This document shows, piece by piece, positions 1-8,539 of a DNA stretch of 41,950 nucleotides. The notes under the pieces were generated by a model. That model saw nothing but the letters and a program-made list of their open reading frames with translations, did not search any database and had not been told where the DNA came from. Both the position numbers and the translations under genes were made by a program. Each line of letters opens with the position of its first letter. The first letter of the stretch is position 1. Origin of the DNA: Sphingobacteriaceae bacterium (GTDB taxonomy: Bacteria > Bacteroidota > Bacteroidia > Sphingobacteriales > Sphingobacteriaceae); NCBI GenBank assembly GCA_014380615.1, contig JACMJM010000023.1, positions 1 through 41,950 of the forward strand. Reading direction: 5' to 3'.

Positions 1-132
1 ACTTAGAAAATGGAAGGCATAAGCCTTTTTGATCTTTTGCTCTGCAGCCAGCCTATAAAACTTACCAGAAAAACATTAGCTAACACTAATAACGAAAATG
101 CCATCGACGTGGAATCTTCAAAATCAAAGCAT

Positions 133-165
133 AAAAAAACCGTCTCATAATTGCTTATGAGACGG
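133..165 (-). terminator. Terminator of rpsT
   Basis: A perfect 11-bp stem (arms 140-150 and 155-165, loop TTGC) is followed on the minus strand by a run of seven T (133-139). It lies 20 bp after the rpsT stop codon and has the textbook form of an intrinsic terminator. Confidence 0.9.
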
Positions 166-185
166 CCTCTTGTGGTTTTAATATC

Positions 186-440
186 TTATTTCAAAGCATT
201 AACAAATTTAGTCAGTTTCGACTTATTGTTAGACGCTTTGTTTTTATGAATCACATTCTTCTTCGCTAAACGATCAAGCATTGAGATAACTTTACCCAAA
301 AGTGGAGACGCCTCCTCTTTTGAAGTAGTACCACGTAATCTTTTTATAGCATTACGAGTAGTTTTCGCTTGGTAACGATTACGTAAACGTTTAGCCGCAT
401 TTGCTCTGATTCTCTTTAACGCTGATTTATGATTTGCCAT
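186..440 (-). CDS. rpsT: 30S ribosomal protein S20
   Basis: This 84-residue, strongly basic protein matches ribosomal protein S20 in length and pattern. It begins MANHKSALKRIRANAAKRLRN, with the usual S20 N-terminal 'ANHKSA.KR' signature, and ends in a Lys-rich helix with the conserved 'KNVIHKNKA..NKSKL' stretch. S20 is a primary binder of 16S rRNA in the small subunit. It is monocistronic here, with its own promoter at 475-505 and terminator at 133-165. No Shine-Dalgarno sequence precedes the ATG, as is usual in Bacteroidota. Confidence 0.97.
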   Translation of the reverse strand: MANHKSALKRIRANAAKRLRNRYQAKTTRNAIKRLRGTTSKEEASPLLGKVISMLDRLAKKNVIHKNKASNNKSKLTKFVNALK

Positions 441-474
441 TTGTAAGCTTTTTGTCCGTCTTATTTTAGGACTG

Positions 475-505
475 CAAATATAAGGCGAACTATTTAATAT
501 TCAAA
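475..505 (-). promoter_or_regulatory. Bacteroidota-type promoter of rpsT
   Basis: On the minus strand TTTG (502-505), a 19-bp spacer and TATATTTG (475-482) match the Bacteroidota primary-sigma consensus TTTG-N19-TAnnTTTG exactly. The start codon is 34 nt downstream. Confidence 0.8.
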
Positions 506-576
506 TACAAATGCTAAAAATATTTCTTTCTGAAAAATCCCGCTAATCGCTTACCTTTCACACACCTAATAAACCT

Positions 577-1530
577 ATGCTAAAACGATTAATATTTACT
601 CTGTGCATCCTTACGATTGCTTCATTCTGTATCTCCTGGGGCTTTTTCGCCCACAAAAAAATAAACAGGCTGGCTGTGTTTACCCTACCTCCGCCCATGT
701 TTAAATTCTATAAAAGCAACATTTTATATTTAACCGATCATGCCGTTGATCCCGATAAACGAAGATATGCAGATTCTACCGAAGCGGCGAAGCACTATTT
801 AGACGCTGACCATTATGGTGCCGCCCCTTTCGACAGCATACCGCAGCTATGGCAGGAGGCGGTCGCCAAATTCGGCGAGGATACTTTAAAAGCCTACGGC
901 ATTGTTCCATGGCAAATTCAAAGAACCTACAATACCTTAGTAAGTGCCTTTAAAGCGGGGGATCCAGAAAAAATCTTGAAGCACTCGGCTGATTTAGGCC
1001 ATTACGTTTCGGATGCGCATGTACCACTCCATACCACAGAAAATTATAACGGACAACTAACCAATCAAACCGGCATTCATGGCTTTTGGGAAAGCCGCTT
1101 ACCAGAGTTATATTCGGAGCAATACGATTTTTTTGTGGGCAAAGCCCGATACATCGAAAACCCCTTGAAAGAAGCCTGGAAAATTTTAAAGAACACCTAC
1201 TCTTATAAGGATTCTGTATTAAAAATTGAAGCCCGGCTTTCTAAAAGATTTCCTTCCGACAGAAAGTTTAGCTTTGCTGAAAGAAATGGCAAAATAGTTA
1301 AAGACTATTCGGAAGAATACTCGGCAGCCTACCATAAAGCATTAAACGGAATGGTTGAAAGACAGATGCAGGCATCCATTTTGGCTACAGGCAGCTTTTG
1401 GTACTCGGCTTGGGTAGATGCTGGACAACCCGGACTCACAACGTTTCAGGCAAGCGAGGATGTATTATCAACTACCCGGGATGAATTAGTACAGGACCGG
1501 AAGATGCTTGGAAGAGACGAAAATCATTGA
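577..1530 (+). CDS. Secreted zinc-dependent phospholipase C / S1-P1 nuclease-like protein
   Basis: A 317-residue protein with a signal peptide (residues 1-20) whose predicted cleavage would leave Trp21 as the mature N-terminus, followed by His26 in '[10 protein letters not shown]'. In the phospholipase C / S1-P1 nuclease fold the free amine of an N-terminal Trp is a zinc ligand, and this fits exactly. Other likely ligands are Asp54/His55 in 'LTDHAVDPD', His136, His142, Asp146 and His148 in '[17 protein letters not shown]', and His168/Glu172 in 'IHGFWE'. The protein is therefore an exported zinc hydrolase of phosphodiester bonds, but lipid or nucleic acid as substrate cannot be decided. The gene stands alone and its stop overlaps the stop of the convergent DedA gene by 7 bp. 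Confidence 0.8.
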   Translation: MLKRLIFTLCILTIASFCISWGFFAHKKINRLAVFTLPPPMFKFYKSNILYLTDHAVDPDKRRYADSTEAAKHYLDADHYGAAPFDSIPQLWQEAVAKFGEDTLKAYGIVPWQIQRTYNTLVSAFKAGDPEKILKHSADLGHYVSDAHVPLHTTENYNGQLTNQTGIHGFWESRLPELYSEQYDFFVGKARYIENPLKEAWKILKNTYSYKDSVLKIEARLSKRFPSDRKFSFAERNGKIVKDYSEEYSAAYHKALNGMVERQMQASILATGSFWYSAWVDAGQPGLTTFQASEDVLSTTRDELVQDRKMLGRDENH

Positions 1531-2177
1531 ACCTCAACTTTTTTAAACCTTTCTCTAAAAATTTCGATAATAGGAGGCAGCAGGGAAAGTATAATGATCG
1601 CAAATATCACGTAAGTGAAATTTTGCTTGATAATAGGCAATCCACCAAAAAAATATCCGATAAATAAAAAGCTTGTCACCCATAAGAGGCCGCCTATTAC
1701 GTTGTAAGAGGCGAACTTTGAATAACTCATAGTACCTACTCCTGCCACGAAAGGAGCAAAAGTTCTGATAATGGGAATGAAACGAGCGTAAATAATCGTT
1801 TTGCCTCCGTGTTTCACATAAAAATTCTGCGTTTTATCCAGATATTCTTTTTTAAGAAACTTGTATTTACCGCTAAATGCCCGCGGGCCAATATAATCGC
1901 CGATAGTATAGTTAACCAGATCTCCGATAATGGCCGCAACTACCAGCAAAATCCACATCAGCCATACATTTAAATCACTTTCGGGCTTGGCGATAATGGC
2001 ACCGGCTGCGAAAAGCAACGAATCGCCGGGAAGGAAAGGGGTTATTACAAAACCGGTTTCGGCAAAAATTATCAGGAAGAGAATCAAATAGGTCCATGTT
2101 TGATACTCACTTACAATTTTCACCAAATGCTGATCAATATGTAAGATAAAATCAATTAGTTGCTGTATAACTTCCAA
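1524..2177 (-). CDS. DedA family membrane protein
   Basis: A 217-residue integral membrane protein with the DedA/VTT-domain hallmarks: '[19 protein letters not shown]' with its acidic Glu and the PGD loop, '[15 protein letters not shown]', and '[17 protein letters not shown]' with the two conserved Arg residues. DedA proteins are linked to membrane homeostasis, and several recycle undecaprenyl phosphate or other lipids across the inner membrane. The substrate here is not visible in the sequence. The gene is monocistronic and convergent with the phospholipase-like gene, with no room for a terminator between them. Confidence 0.9.
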   Translation of the reverse strand: MEVIQQLIDFILHIDQHLVKIVSEYQTWTYLILFLIIFAETGFVITPFLPGDSLLFAAGAIIAKPESDLNVWLMWILLVVAAIIGDLVNYTIGDYIGPRAFSGKYKFLKKEYLDKTQNFYVKHGGKTIIYARFIPIIRTFAPFVAGVGTMSYSKFASYNVIGGLLWVTSFLFIGYFFGGLPIIKQNFTYVIFAIIILSLLPPIIEIFRERFKKVEVQ

Positions 2178-2235
2178 GATAATGCGCTTTTAGATGGGCA
2201 AAAATAGAAATACTTATTAATTAAATTGAATAGAC

Positions 2236-2266
2236 AAAAAAAAGTCCGGTTAGTTTTAACAGGACT
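2236..2266 (-). terminator. Terminator of the DUF4397 lipoprotein gene
   Basis: Arms 2243-2252 and 2257-2266 pair over 10 bp with one mismatch around a 4-nt loop. On the minus strand the stem is followed by eight T (2236-2243). It lies 22 bp after the stop codon. Confidence 0.75.
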
Positions 2267-2288
2267 GATGCTTTGTGCTTTGACTATT

Positions 2289-2972
2289 TTAATTATTAGC
2301 AACTGCATTAATGCCGAGAACCGTAGTTCCTGTCAAGTATACGGTGTAAATCTTACCGGCTTGAATATTAACCGTTGTTGTTGCGCTTACATTAGCGTTT
2401 GCCGCAGAAGTTACTTTGAAAGTATGTGAACCGGGAGCAACCGCAGCCAGATCAGATGTGCTTCCATAAGCTACATTGGTAAATAGTGTAGTACTATTAT
2501 CTAATACCAGGCTGGCAGTAGATGTTAGCGTACTTAAATTGATAAAGCGAACTTTACCCTGGCTTGACGATGGAGATGAATTATCATCTGTAGTTACCAC
2601 AGTACCAGCTCCCGCACCTCCGGTACCCGTAACATAGATAGTGTATTGCTTTCCGGGTTCGAGATTGACAGACTGGGTACTCACTACCTGTGTAGATCCT
2701 GCTAAGCGGGTTTGTATGGTTCTCTCGCCAGCTTTAGTCTCGAAATAAGTAGAAGACTGTGAGTAAGCAATCGCAGAGTTATTTAGTTTTACATCATCGG
2801 CAAACAAATCTACAGACCCTGTTGCCTGAGCTGAATGTATAACTCTGATACTGGCTGTGCCTTCCATTTCAGGATCATCACGTTCGCATGATGACAGAAA
2901 AAGAGTTAAGCCCAAAATGGCCACGAATGCAGCCGTAATTTTCCTTAATGTTGTGTGTGTGTACGTTTTCAT
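2289..2972 (-). CDS. DUF4397 domain lipoprotein
   Basis: A lipoprotein of about 227 residues. I start it at the ATG at 2972 (MKTYTHTTLRK...), because this gives a normal lipoprotein signal with positive N-region, hydrophobic core and lipobox 'LFLSSC'. An in-frame ATG 21 nt upstream (2993) would add MSIKYPI. After the lipid-anchored Cys come two similar beta-sandwich units: the first has 'ASIRVIHSAQATGSVDLFAD', the second 'GKVRFINLSTLTSTASLVLD', each ending in 'G..YT.Y.TGT'. This is the DUF4397 pattern, common in Bacteroidota surface or periplasmic lipoproteins of unknown role. It is monocistronic with its own terminator. Confidence 0.85.
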   Translation of the reverse strand: MKTYTHTTLRKITAAFVAILGLTLFLSSCERDDPEMEGTASIRVIHSAQATGSVDLFADDVKLNNSAIAYSQSSTYFETKAGERTIQTRLAGSTQVVSTQSVNLEPGKQYTIYVTGTGGAGAGTVVTTDDNSSPSSSQGKVRFINLSTLTSTASLVLDNSTTLFTNVAYGSTSDLAAVAPGSHTFKVTSAANANVSATTTVNIQAGKIYTVYLTGTTVLGINAVANN

Positions 2973-3221
2973 AATTGGATATTTAATTGACATTAAATAG
3001 CACGAAGCATGGATGAAGAATCAAAAATCAGACCAAAACGGTAAATGCAGCAGCCTTCGACATCTCTCTCTAAGGGTAAAAACGACCGTAGCAGCCTGCA
3101 AATTGCATAGTTATAATCTCAGGCTATTAGATCTATTCAATGATCGGCTCCTCTGTTCCGCTTAAAAATCACTACAAAGAAATTTCGAATTTCTATACAG
3201 GGGATGGTACTTATAAAATGC

Positions 3222-3252
3222 AAAAAGCACCTGATCGGGAGACCAGATGCTT
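3222..3252 (-). terminator. Terminator of dnaN
   Basis: Arms 3225-3233 and 3244-3252 pair over 9 bp with one mismatch. The minus-strand T-run (3222-3226) follows directly. It lies 21 bp downstream of the dnaN stop codon. Confidence 0.7.
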
Positions 3253-3272
3253 TCAAAAATATGTATACTTAA

Positions 3273-4397
3273 TTATGCGTAGCTATTTAACATCACCGGC
3301 ATTACCAGCATCAAAACATCTTCGCGCTCATCATTTGTTTGCGGGAATAGTAAACCGGCACGATTTGGAGTACTCATTTCGATGGTTACTTCTTCTCCGC
3401 TAAGATTATTTAGCATCTCTATTAAAAACTTGGCGTTAAACCCAATTTCCATATCGTCGCCTTCGTACTGGCAGCTTAAACGTTCGTGTGCTTCGTTCGA
3501 GAAATCGATATCTTCTGAAGAGACATTTAATTCACTACCTGTAATTCTTAAACGTACCTGGTGTGTAGTTTTATTGGCGAAAATAACTACGCGACGTAAT
3601 GAATTCAAAAACAGCACCCTATCGAGAGTTAGTTTATTGGTATTGTTTTGAGGGATAACCGCTTCATAATCCGGGTAACGCTCGTCGATTAAACGGCAGA
3701 TAAGATTAATGTTACCGAAACGGAAAAAAGCGCTTGTTGAGTTATACTCTACCGATACGTTGACATCATCGGCAGGGAGAGATGATTTCAATAAAGTAAG
3801 TGCCTTTTTAGGGAGGATAAACGATGCTGAAGAATCTGCTTTAGCATCCATACGGCGGTAGCGCACAAGCTTATGAGCATCGGTAGAAACAAAGGTTAAA
3901 TGCTGAGGAGTAAGCTGGCAGTATACACCGGTCATTGCCGGACGCAACTCATCATTACTAACCGCAAAAATTGTTTTATTGATTGCCTCGGCTAAAACTG
4001 AAGCAGGAACATTCACGGAAGAAGCATTTTCTACAACCGGAATTTTCGGAAAATCCTCGCCGTTCTCACCACTTAACTTATACTTACCATCTCCGGCACT
4101 TATCTCGATGGCGAATGTCGTATCGTCTATGGTAAAAGCTATTGGCTGGTCGGGTAAGGTTTTAAGGGTTTCCAGCAAGATCTTTGAAGGGATTGCAATC
4201 TTACCTTCCTCCTTTGATTCGACGGGCAAAGAGGTGGTCATACTGGTTTGAAGATCAGTAGCCGATATTGTTAAAACATTCTCTTTTATTTCGAATAAAA
4301 AGTTTTCGAGGATTGGCAACACGGTACTGCTGCTTGATGCCCCGTTTACTGCCTGCAATTGCTTTAACAAAGTTGACGTCGAAACAATAAATCTCAT
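3273..4397 (-). CDS. dnaN: DNA polymerase III subunit beta (sliding clamp)
   Basis: 374 residues, the normal length of a bacterial beta clamp. It starts MRFIVSTSTLLKQLQAVNG and ends 'LMLVMPVMLNSYA', close to the conserved C-terminal 'VMPMRL' tail of the family, with the middle-domain signature 'AISNDE.RPAMTGVYCQL' (here AVSNDELRPAMTGVY). The protein forms the ring that tethers replicative polymerase to DNA. It lies downstream of gldFG on the same strand, not next to dnaA. A TAAATTTG box 36 nt upstream of the ATG suggests its own promoter. Confidence 0.97.
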   Translation of the reverse strand: MRFIVSTSTLLKQLQAVNGASSSSTVLPILENFLFEIKENVLTISATDLQTSMTTSLPVESKEEGKIAIPSKILLETLKTLPDQPIAFTIDDTTFAIEISAGDGKYKLSGENGEDFPKIPVVENASSVNVPASVLAEAINKTIFAVSNDELRPAMTGVYCQLTPQHLTFVSTDAHKLVRYRRMDAKADSSASFILPKKALTLLKSSLPADDVNVSVEYNSTSAFFRFGNINLICRLIDERYPDYEAVIPQNNTNKLTLDRVLFLNSLRRVVIFANKTTHQVRLRITGSELNVSSEDIDFSNEAHERLSCQYEGDDMEIGFNAKFLIEMLNNLSGEEVTIEMSTPNRAGLLFPQTNDEREDVLMLVMPVMLNSYA

Positions 4398-4433
4398 ATC
4401 TATATAATTATCTTTTTAAAACCGGGAATCAAT

Positions 4434-4441
4434 CAAATTTA
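4434..4441 (-). promoter_or_regulatory. -7 box upstream of dnaN
   Basis: The minus-strand sequence TAAATTTG matches the TAnnTTTG -7 consensus and ends 36 nt before the dnaN start codon. A convincing -33 TTTG at 19 bp is not present, so this rests on the -7 box alone. Confidence 0.5.
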
Positions 4442-4512
4442 ACATCTTGACGGAAAGAAACCATCACCCATCAAAAATAGAAAAAGCAAGGAGATACAGA
4501 AAAAGAAAATCC

Positions 4513-4534
4513 TAACATTCTTAAGGGAATGTTA
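4513..4534 (-). terminator. Possible terminator of gldFG
   Basis: A perfect 8-bp AT-rich stem (4513-4520 with 4527-4534, 6-nt loop) lies 19 bp after the gldG stop, followed on the minus strand by an interrupted T-rich stretch. It would separate gldFG from dnaN, but stem and T-run are both weak. Confidence 0.4.
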
Positions 4535-4552
4535 ATAAGCAAAAAGCAGTTT

Positions 4553-6244
4553 TCAGCTTACAATAGTTCCAAATCTTCGCTTTCTGTAATAGTAATAAAC
4601 TACAGCAAAGCCAATAATCAAAAACAAAGGAGCTAAAATATTAATCAGCTGCCATGTTAACTTTTCATCTCGGATTCTGGCTTTATCAAGCAACCTTATT
4701 TTTATTTCTTTGTTTCGTAATTCGATGATGCCCGAATCGTCGGTAAGATAGTCGGCTATATTGAGCAAGAAGTTTTTATTTCCGAATTGCTGCTGGGTGT
4801 AACGGTCGAATCCAAGGGGGAAGGGAGAGCCATCCTGAGAGCTTACCTGGTTCTTCAGTATGTCGCCATCGGCAACCACAATCATTTTTGCGGGCCTGCT
4901 TTTAGCGGGAAGGCTCTGCCTCCCGATTATTCCTTCGGGAACTGGCCTATTAACAAATACTGAGGGAAACGATCCTTCCAGCAAAACCGCTACCGGCTTG
5001 GGCGCACTTTTAAAATCCTCCGGATTGGGCTCCTGCTCTACCATTTGCAGTGAAATCATGGATGGCACACGCAATAATCTATTAAAAGGAGAAGTACTTA
5101 GAATAACCTGTTTTTTAACACCATCAACAGCAATAGTATCAATCGTATTAGCAAATTCACTTCGAATACCGTCCAGATTTTTGACCAAAGGATGTTTAGA
5201 AACCGGGACAAAAATGGGATAAAACAACCAGGGAACCAATTGAATTTGAGCCTGCCCGCCAACATTACCCACATTCAAAGGGATTTGCGCACAGCTCATA
5301 TCAGCAATCAGATCATAATTAATTCTGGCGCCATATTTAAAAAGCATATCGTCCAAATTCAGCTTTTTTGCGAAAGCCAGTTGCGACCCTGCGTTTCGTA
5401 AACTATCAAGCTCGGCGTGTACATTATCGATTGTCCAAAGGATACTACCACCGCGCATCAGGAAATAATCAATCTTATACTTTTCGGCCTCCGTAAATTC
5501 TTTATCGGGTTTTGGAATAATGATGAGTTTAAGCTTATCCAGACCTTCGAAAGTGATTTCATTTAGGTTAACCCGGCCTGCTTCGTAGCCATATTGTAAA
5601 GACGATATTGCATCAGACAACTGCAAATCGGTTAATTCACCGTTACCTTCTGTGAAGCCTATGCGAGGCCGCCCTCCACTGATTGTCTTTTTAATCGCAC
5701 TGGTAAATGCATATTCCAGATTTTGGATAGAATTATTCAAAACATCTTCGGGGGAGGCCCCTATTTTACTATGAAATAAATTAACCGCCATCTGCTTTCC
5801 CTGATAGGTGATCAATGCCGCCGGGAAAATTATTTTTTGCGTACGTCCGTCTTCCGTATCCACGGTGAGGTTGGTGGGTTGCAATCCTTTTTCTACCAGT
5901 CCCAAATAGGTTCGTTCCTGGCTTTCCTTATCTCCCGAAGAGGGATTTACAAAATCGAACCGGATGTTTTTTTGTGAATAGGCGCGGTAGTCTGCCAGAA
6001 TATCCCTGGTTGCGTTTCTAAGCCGTTTAAAACCTGCCGGGAAATCACCTTCGAGATAAACGGTAACTTGTAAAGGCTCCTTGAGCTGCGATAAAATATT
6101 TTTTGTGTTCTGAGAAAGGGTGTACCGTTTCTCGGTAGTAAAGTCAAAACGTTCAAAAAAATACGAGGAGGCGATATTTACGATAAGGATACCTGCTATA
6201 AACGCTAGCAGATACATCAAATCGTGCTTCTTTCTGTTTACCAC
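4553..6244 (-). CDS. gldG: Gliding-motility ABC transporter component GldG
   Basis: 563 residues with one N-terminal membrane segment (about 11-29), a large extracytoplasmic region starting 'FDFTTEKRYTLSQNTKNIL', and a C-terminal membrane segment (about 538-556) before a basic tail. The 'KRYTLS..T...L..L..P..V.VYL.G.FP..FKRL' start and the 'GN.....V.F..G.....FP.GFDRYTQQQFGNK' end are typical of GldG. In Flavobacterium johnsoniae, GldG acts with permease GldF and ATPase GldA in gliding; its cargo is unknown. The start overlaps the end of gldF by 7 bp, indicating translational coupling. Confidence 0.93.
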   Translation of the reverse strand: MVNRKKHDLMYLLAFIAGILIVNIASSYFFERFDFTTEKRYTLSQNTKNILSQLKEPLQVTVYLEGDFPAGFKRLRNATRDILADYRAYSQKNIRFDFVNPSSGDKESQERTYLGLVEKGLQPTNLTVDTEDGRTQKIIFPAALITYQGKQMAVNLFHSKIGASPEDVLNNSIQNLEYAFTSAIKKTISGGRPRIGFTEGNGELTDLQLSDAISSLQYGYEAGRVNLNEITFEGLDKLKLIIIPKPDKEFTEAEKYKIDYFLMRGGSILWTIDNVHAELDSLRNAGSQLAFAKKLNLDDMLFKYGARINYDLIADMSCAQIPLNVGNVGGQAQIQLVPWLFYPIFVPVSKHPLVKNLDGIRSEFANTIDTIAVDGVKKQVILSTSPFNRLLRVPSMISLQMVEQEPNPEDFKSAPKPVAVLLEGSFPSVFVNRPVPEGIIGRQSLPAKSRPAKMIVVADGDILKNQVSSQDGSPFPLGFDRYTQQQFGNKNFLLNIADYLTDDSGIIELRNKEIKIRLLDKARIRDEKLTWQLINILAPLFLIIGFAVVYYYYRKRRFGTIVS

Positions 6245-6966
6245 TTTCTTCCTCCCAAAACTGTTTTAGTAACCACCAGAAACAAGCCTGTAAAACTTAA
6301 AAAGTAAATTAAATCTCGTGTATCAAGCACTCCCCTGCTTATCGATTGATAATGCTCATTGATGCCGATAGAGGCGATAAACGCATCAATAGACTGGAAT
6401 GTAAGCAACCTGCTTAATGAGTCGAATCCGATATAGGTAAAAAAGCATAGAAAAACTCCGATAGCGAAAGCGATAATCTGATTTTTAGTAATGGATGAAG
6501 CAAATATCCCAATCGCGACAAAAGCACTTCCTAATAAAAATAGCCCGAGATACGAGCCGATGACGGCCCCTGTATCTACATTTCCGGGGATAGTACCCAG
6601 ATTATACACCGTAAAATAGTAAACAAGCGTTGGAACAAGTGCAAAGAAAACTATTAGTAAACAGGCAAAATATTTTCCCAGCACAATTTGCCAATCTGTT
6701 AACGGACGGGTGGCGAGCAATTCGAAAGTTCCTTCTTTTTGCTCTTCTGATAAAGCTCGCATAGTGAGAGCCGGAATCATGAACATAAAAATATAAGGAG
6801 CTGTATTAAACAAGCTGTCAAGGCCTGCGTAACCGTATTCGAGTATACTCGAATCTGGAAACACCCAAAGGAAAAGACCCATCACCAGTAAAAAAATACC
6901 GATGGTTATATAGGCCACTAGGGAACTGAGGTATCCGTTAACTTCTTTTTTGAAGAGTGTAAGCAT
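6238..6966 (-). CDS. gldF: Gliding-motility ABC transporter permease GldF
   Basis: 242 residues with about six membrane segments. The start 'MLTLFKKEVNGYLSSLVAYI' and the loop 'PALTMRALSEEQKEGTFELL', with the following 'TRPLTDWQIVLGKY', are characteristic of ABC-2-type permeases of the GldF/NosY group. It forms the membrane channel of the Gld ABC complex with GldG, its overlapping downstream partner. The ATPase gene gldA is not adjacent: an outer-membrane barrel gene with its own terminator (7012-7046) lies between. A variant -7 box TAATTTCG (6984-6991) 17 nt upstream suggests that gldFG has its own promoter. Confidence 0.93.
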   Translation of the reverse strand: MLTLFKKEVNGYLSSLVAYITIGIFLLVMGLFLWVFPDSSILEYGYAGLDSLFNTAPYIFMFMIPALTMRALSEEQKEGTFELLATRPLTDWQIVLGKYFACLLIVFFALVPTLVYYFTVYNLGTIPGNVDTGAVIGSYLGLFLLGSAFVAIGIFASSITKNQIIAFAIGVFLCFFTYIGFDSLSRLLTFQSIDAFIASIGINEHYQSISRGVLDTRDLIYFLSFTGLFLVVTKTVLGGRKW

Positions 6967-6983
6967 AGAAAGTATCTGGCAGC

Positions 6984-6991
6984 CGAAATTA
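6984..6991 (-). promoter_or_regulatory. Variant -7 box upstream of gldF
   Basis: Minus-strand TAATTTCG (consensus TAnnTTTG with T to C at position 7) ends 17 nt before the gldF ATG, in the only short gap between the upstream terminator and the gene. Confidence 0.35.
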
Positions 6992-7011
6992 CTTACAATA
7001 TACTCTAAAAC

Positions 7012-7046
7012 AAAAAACCCCGTCAGGAAAATCTGACGGGGTTTTT
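7012..7046 (-). terminator. Strong terminator of the outer-membrane barrel gene
   Basis: A perfect 14-bp stem (7013-7026 with 7033-7046, 6-nt loop) with a GC-rich core and A/T flanks ends the gene at 7064. It should separate that transcript from gldFG. Confidence 0.9.
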
Positions 7047-7063
7047 AAAACTACTTTTAGTTC

Positions 7064-7651
7064 TTAAAAATGGAACTGGATTCCAACGTTTGTTGACATC
7101 AGGTTTCCTAAAACATTAAACGAGTTTCCGCTTGCCGCATCAATTTTATTTCCGGCACTATCTTCAGTTTTGATATTCTGGAAGGAAATACCTCCAAAAG
7201 CAATTTCGATTCCAATCTTTTTGGTTGGAAAGAATGCAAAACCAGGTGCTAATGCAGCTCCAATTGAAGTAGATTCGGCAATTTTATCGCCCGCCGCATT
7301 TTTAGAAGTTCCAAACTGAAGAGGAACTGAAAGCTCAGCGAAAAATTTAAATTGATCAGACAAGCTGATGTAATCTCTACCAAAAGGACTGATTGAAATT
7401 GTCTCATCTTTACCCGTACCATCTTTATCATAGCCATAACCTAATCCAAGTCCTGCTGCGATATTGTTAGCTAAAAAATATCCGGCTTTTGGCATTATTG
7501 AAAAACTTGTTGCCGATTTTGCTCCAGAAACATCAGATTTAGAAGTTCCGGCAGAAATACTTCCGCCCAACATAATTTTTCCTTTTTCTGTTTGAGCCGA
7601 AACAGTAAATGCAGCTACTGCAAATACCGCTAGTAATAAGATTTTTTTCAT
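7064..7651 (-). CDS. Small outer-membrane beta-barrel protein
   Basis: 195 residues: a signal peptide (1-19, cleavage after 'FTVSA', leaving Gln at the mature N-terminus), then alternating amphipathic strands rich in Gly and aromatic residues ('KAGYFLANNIAAGLGLGYGY', 'FFAELSVPLQFG', 'LAPGFAFFP'), and a C-terminal strand 'STNVGIQFHF' ending in Phe, the classic Bam-recognition end. This is a small outer-membrane barrel of the broad OmpA/PorT-like type; its function is unknown. It sits between gldA and gldF on the same strand but has its own terminator and a probable own promoter (7694-7701), so a functional link to gliding is only suggestive. Confidence 0.85.
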   Translation of the reverse strand: MKKILLLAVFAVAAFTVSAQTEKGKIMLGGSISAGTSKSDVSGAKSATSFSIMPKAGYFLANNIAAGLGLGYGYDKDGTGKDETISISPFGRDYISLSDQFKFFAELSVPLQFGTSKNAAGDKIAESTSIGAALAPGFAFFPTKKIGIEIAFGGISFQNIKTEDSAGNKIDAASGNSFNVLGNLMSTNVGIQFHF

Positions 7652-7693
7652 TTTGTGTTTTTGTGTTGTGATAATTATTTTAGTGTTAGTCGG

Positions 7694-7701
7694 CGAAATT
7701 A
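7694..7701 (-). promoter_or_regulatory. Variant -7 box upstream of the barrel gene
   Basis: Minus-strand TAATTTCG ends 42 nt before the ATG. A TTG lies upstream with a 21-bp spacer, slightly longer than the usual 19. Confidence 0.35.
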
Positions 7702-7756
7702 TGCCAAGTGTTACAAAAAAATCAACACAAAAATGTCAGCTTTATTAACCTGGAGA

Positions 7757-8473
7757 TTAACCTACTGAACTAGTGAGAGTTAAAAATATACTTTCGAGAG
7801 ATTTATTTTCGTGATCGTTCTTTAACTGAGTCAGCGAGCCGTCGGCCACAATGCTTCCTTTATTGATAATTATAACCTCGCTGCAAACTGCTTCAACTTC
7901 CTGCATAATGTGTGTAGACAGGATAAGTGTTTTAGATTTTCCAAGCTCTATCAGAAGTTTTCTTATTTCTACTAACTGATTCGGATCCAGACCAGAAGTG
8001 GGTTCGTCGAGAATAAGTACAGCCGGATCATGAATAATAGACTGCGCAATACCTACCCGCTGCCGATAACCTTTGGATAAAGCCCCTATTTTTTTATGCT
8101 GCTCTGCTCCCAGAACAGTTAATTCGATTACTTCTTTTATTCTGCGCTGCTTATTCGATACCTGGTGTAAATCGGCTACAAATTCAAGAGACTCTTTAAC
8201 ATACATATCCAGATAAAGCGGGTTATGCTCTGGCAAATATCCCAGATTTCTTCTCACTTCCAGCGACTGGCTTGACACACTAAAGCCAGCAACCTTTGCC
8301 ATACCCGAGGTTTGAGGTATAAAACCAGCCAGGATTTTCATGGTAGTAGATTTTCCCGCCCCGTTAGGACCAAGAAAACCAAGGATTTTACCCGGTTCTG
8401 CCGAAAAGCTGATATTGTTAACTGCTTTCTGGGTTCCGTATAGCTTTGTAAGGTTTTCTACGATTATGCTCAA
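7757..8473 (-). CDS. gldA: Gliding-motility ABC transporter ATP-binding protein GldA
   Basis: 238 residues with all ABC ATPase motifs: Walker A 'GPNGAGKST' (35-43), signature 'LSKGYRQRVG' (about 132-141), Walker B 'AVLILDEPTSGLDP' (151-164) and switch His in 'ILSTHIMQEVE'. The start 'SIIVENLTKLYG' and the length fit GldA. The start codon is TTG at 8471-8473: no ATG is available, and the encoded N-terminus (M)SIIVE agrees with the usual GldA start. GldA powers the GldFG membrane complex. The gene is separated from gldFG by the barrel gene. Another LolD- or CcmA-like ABC ATPase cannot be fully excluded, but gldFG nearby makes GldA the best call. Confidence 0.85.
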   Translation of the reverse strand: MSIIVENLTKLYGTQKAVNNISFSAEPGKILGFLGPNGAGKSTTMKILAGFIPQTSGMAKVAGFSVSSQSLEVRRNLGYLPEHNPLYLDMYVKESLEFVADLHQVSNKQRRIKEVIELTVLGAEQHKKIGALSKGYRQRVGIAQSIIHDPAVLILDEPTSGLDPNQLVEIRKLLIELGKSKTLILSTHIMQEVEAVCSEVIIINKGSIVADGSLTQLKNDHENKSLESIFLTLTSSVG

Positions 8474-8539
8474 GAGATCAAATTCAAAGTGAAAATCAAA
8501 AATAGAAATACAAAGTTAACCAAGCTAAATAAAATCGTG

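Noticed and set aside
3..104. A 33-codon minus-strand ORF with a hydrophobic stretch (MAFSLLVLANVFLVSFIGW...), and a 46-codon plus-strand ORF over the same bases (10-150).
   Set aside because: Each is short, lacks start context, and the plus ORF ends inside the rpsT terminator. Neither resembles a known family, and the window edge hides the context.
2226..2429. Plus-strand ORF with a signal-peptide-like start.
   Set aside because: It begins with TTG, lies mostly antisense to the DUF4397 lipoprotein gene, and its first part is the terminator of that gene.
3140..3403. Plus-strand ORF of 87 codons downstream of dnaN.
   Set aside because: It runs through the dnaN terminator and into the antisense strand of dnaN; composition is that of a shadow frame.
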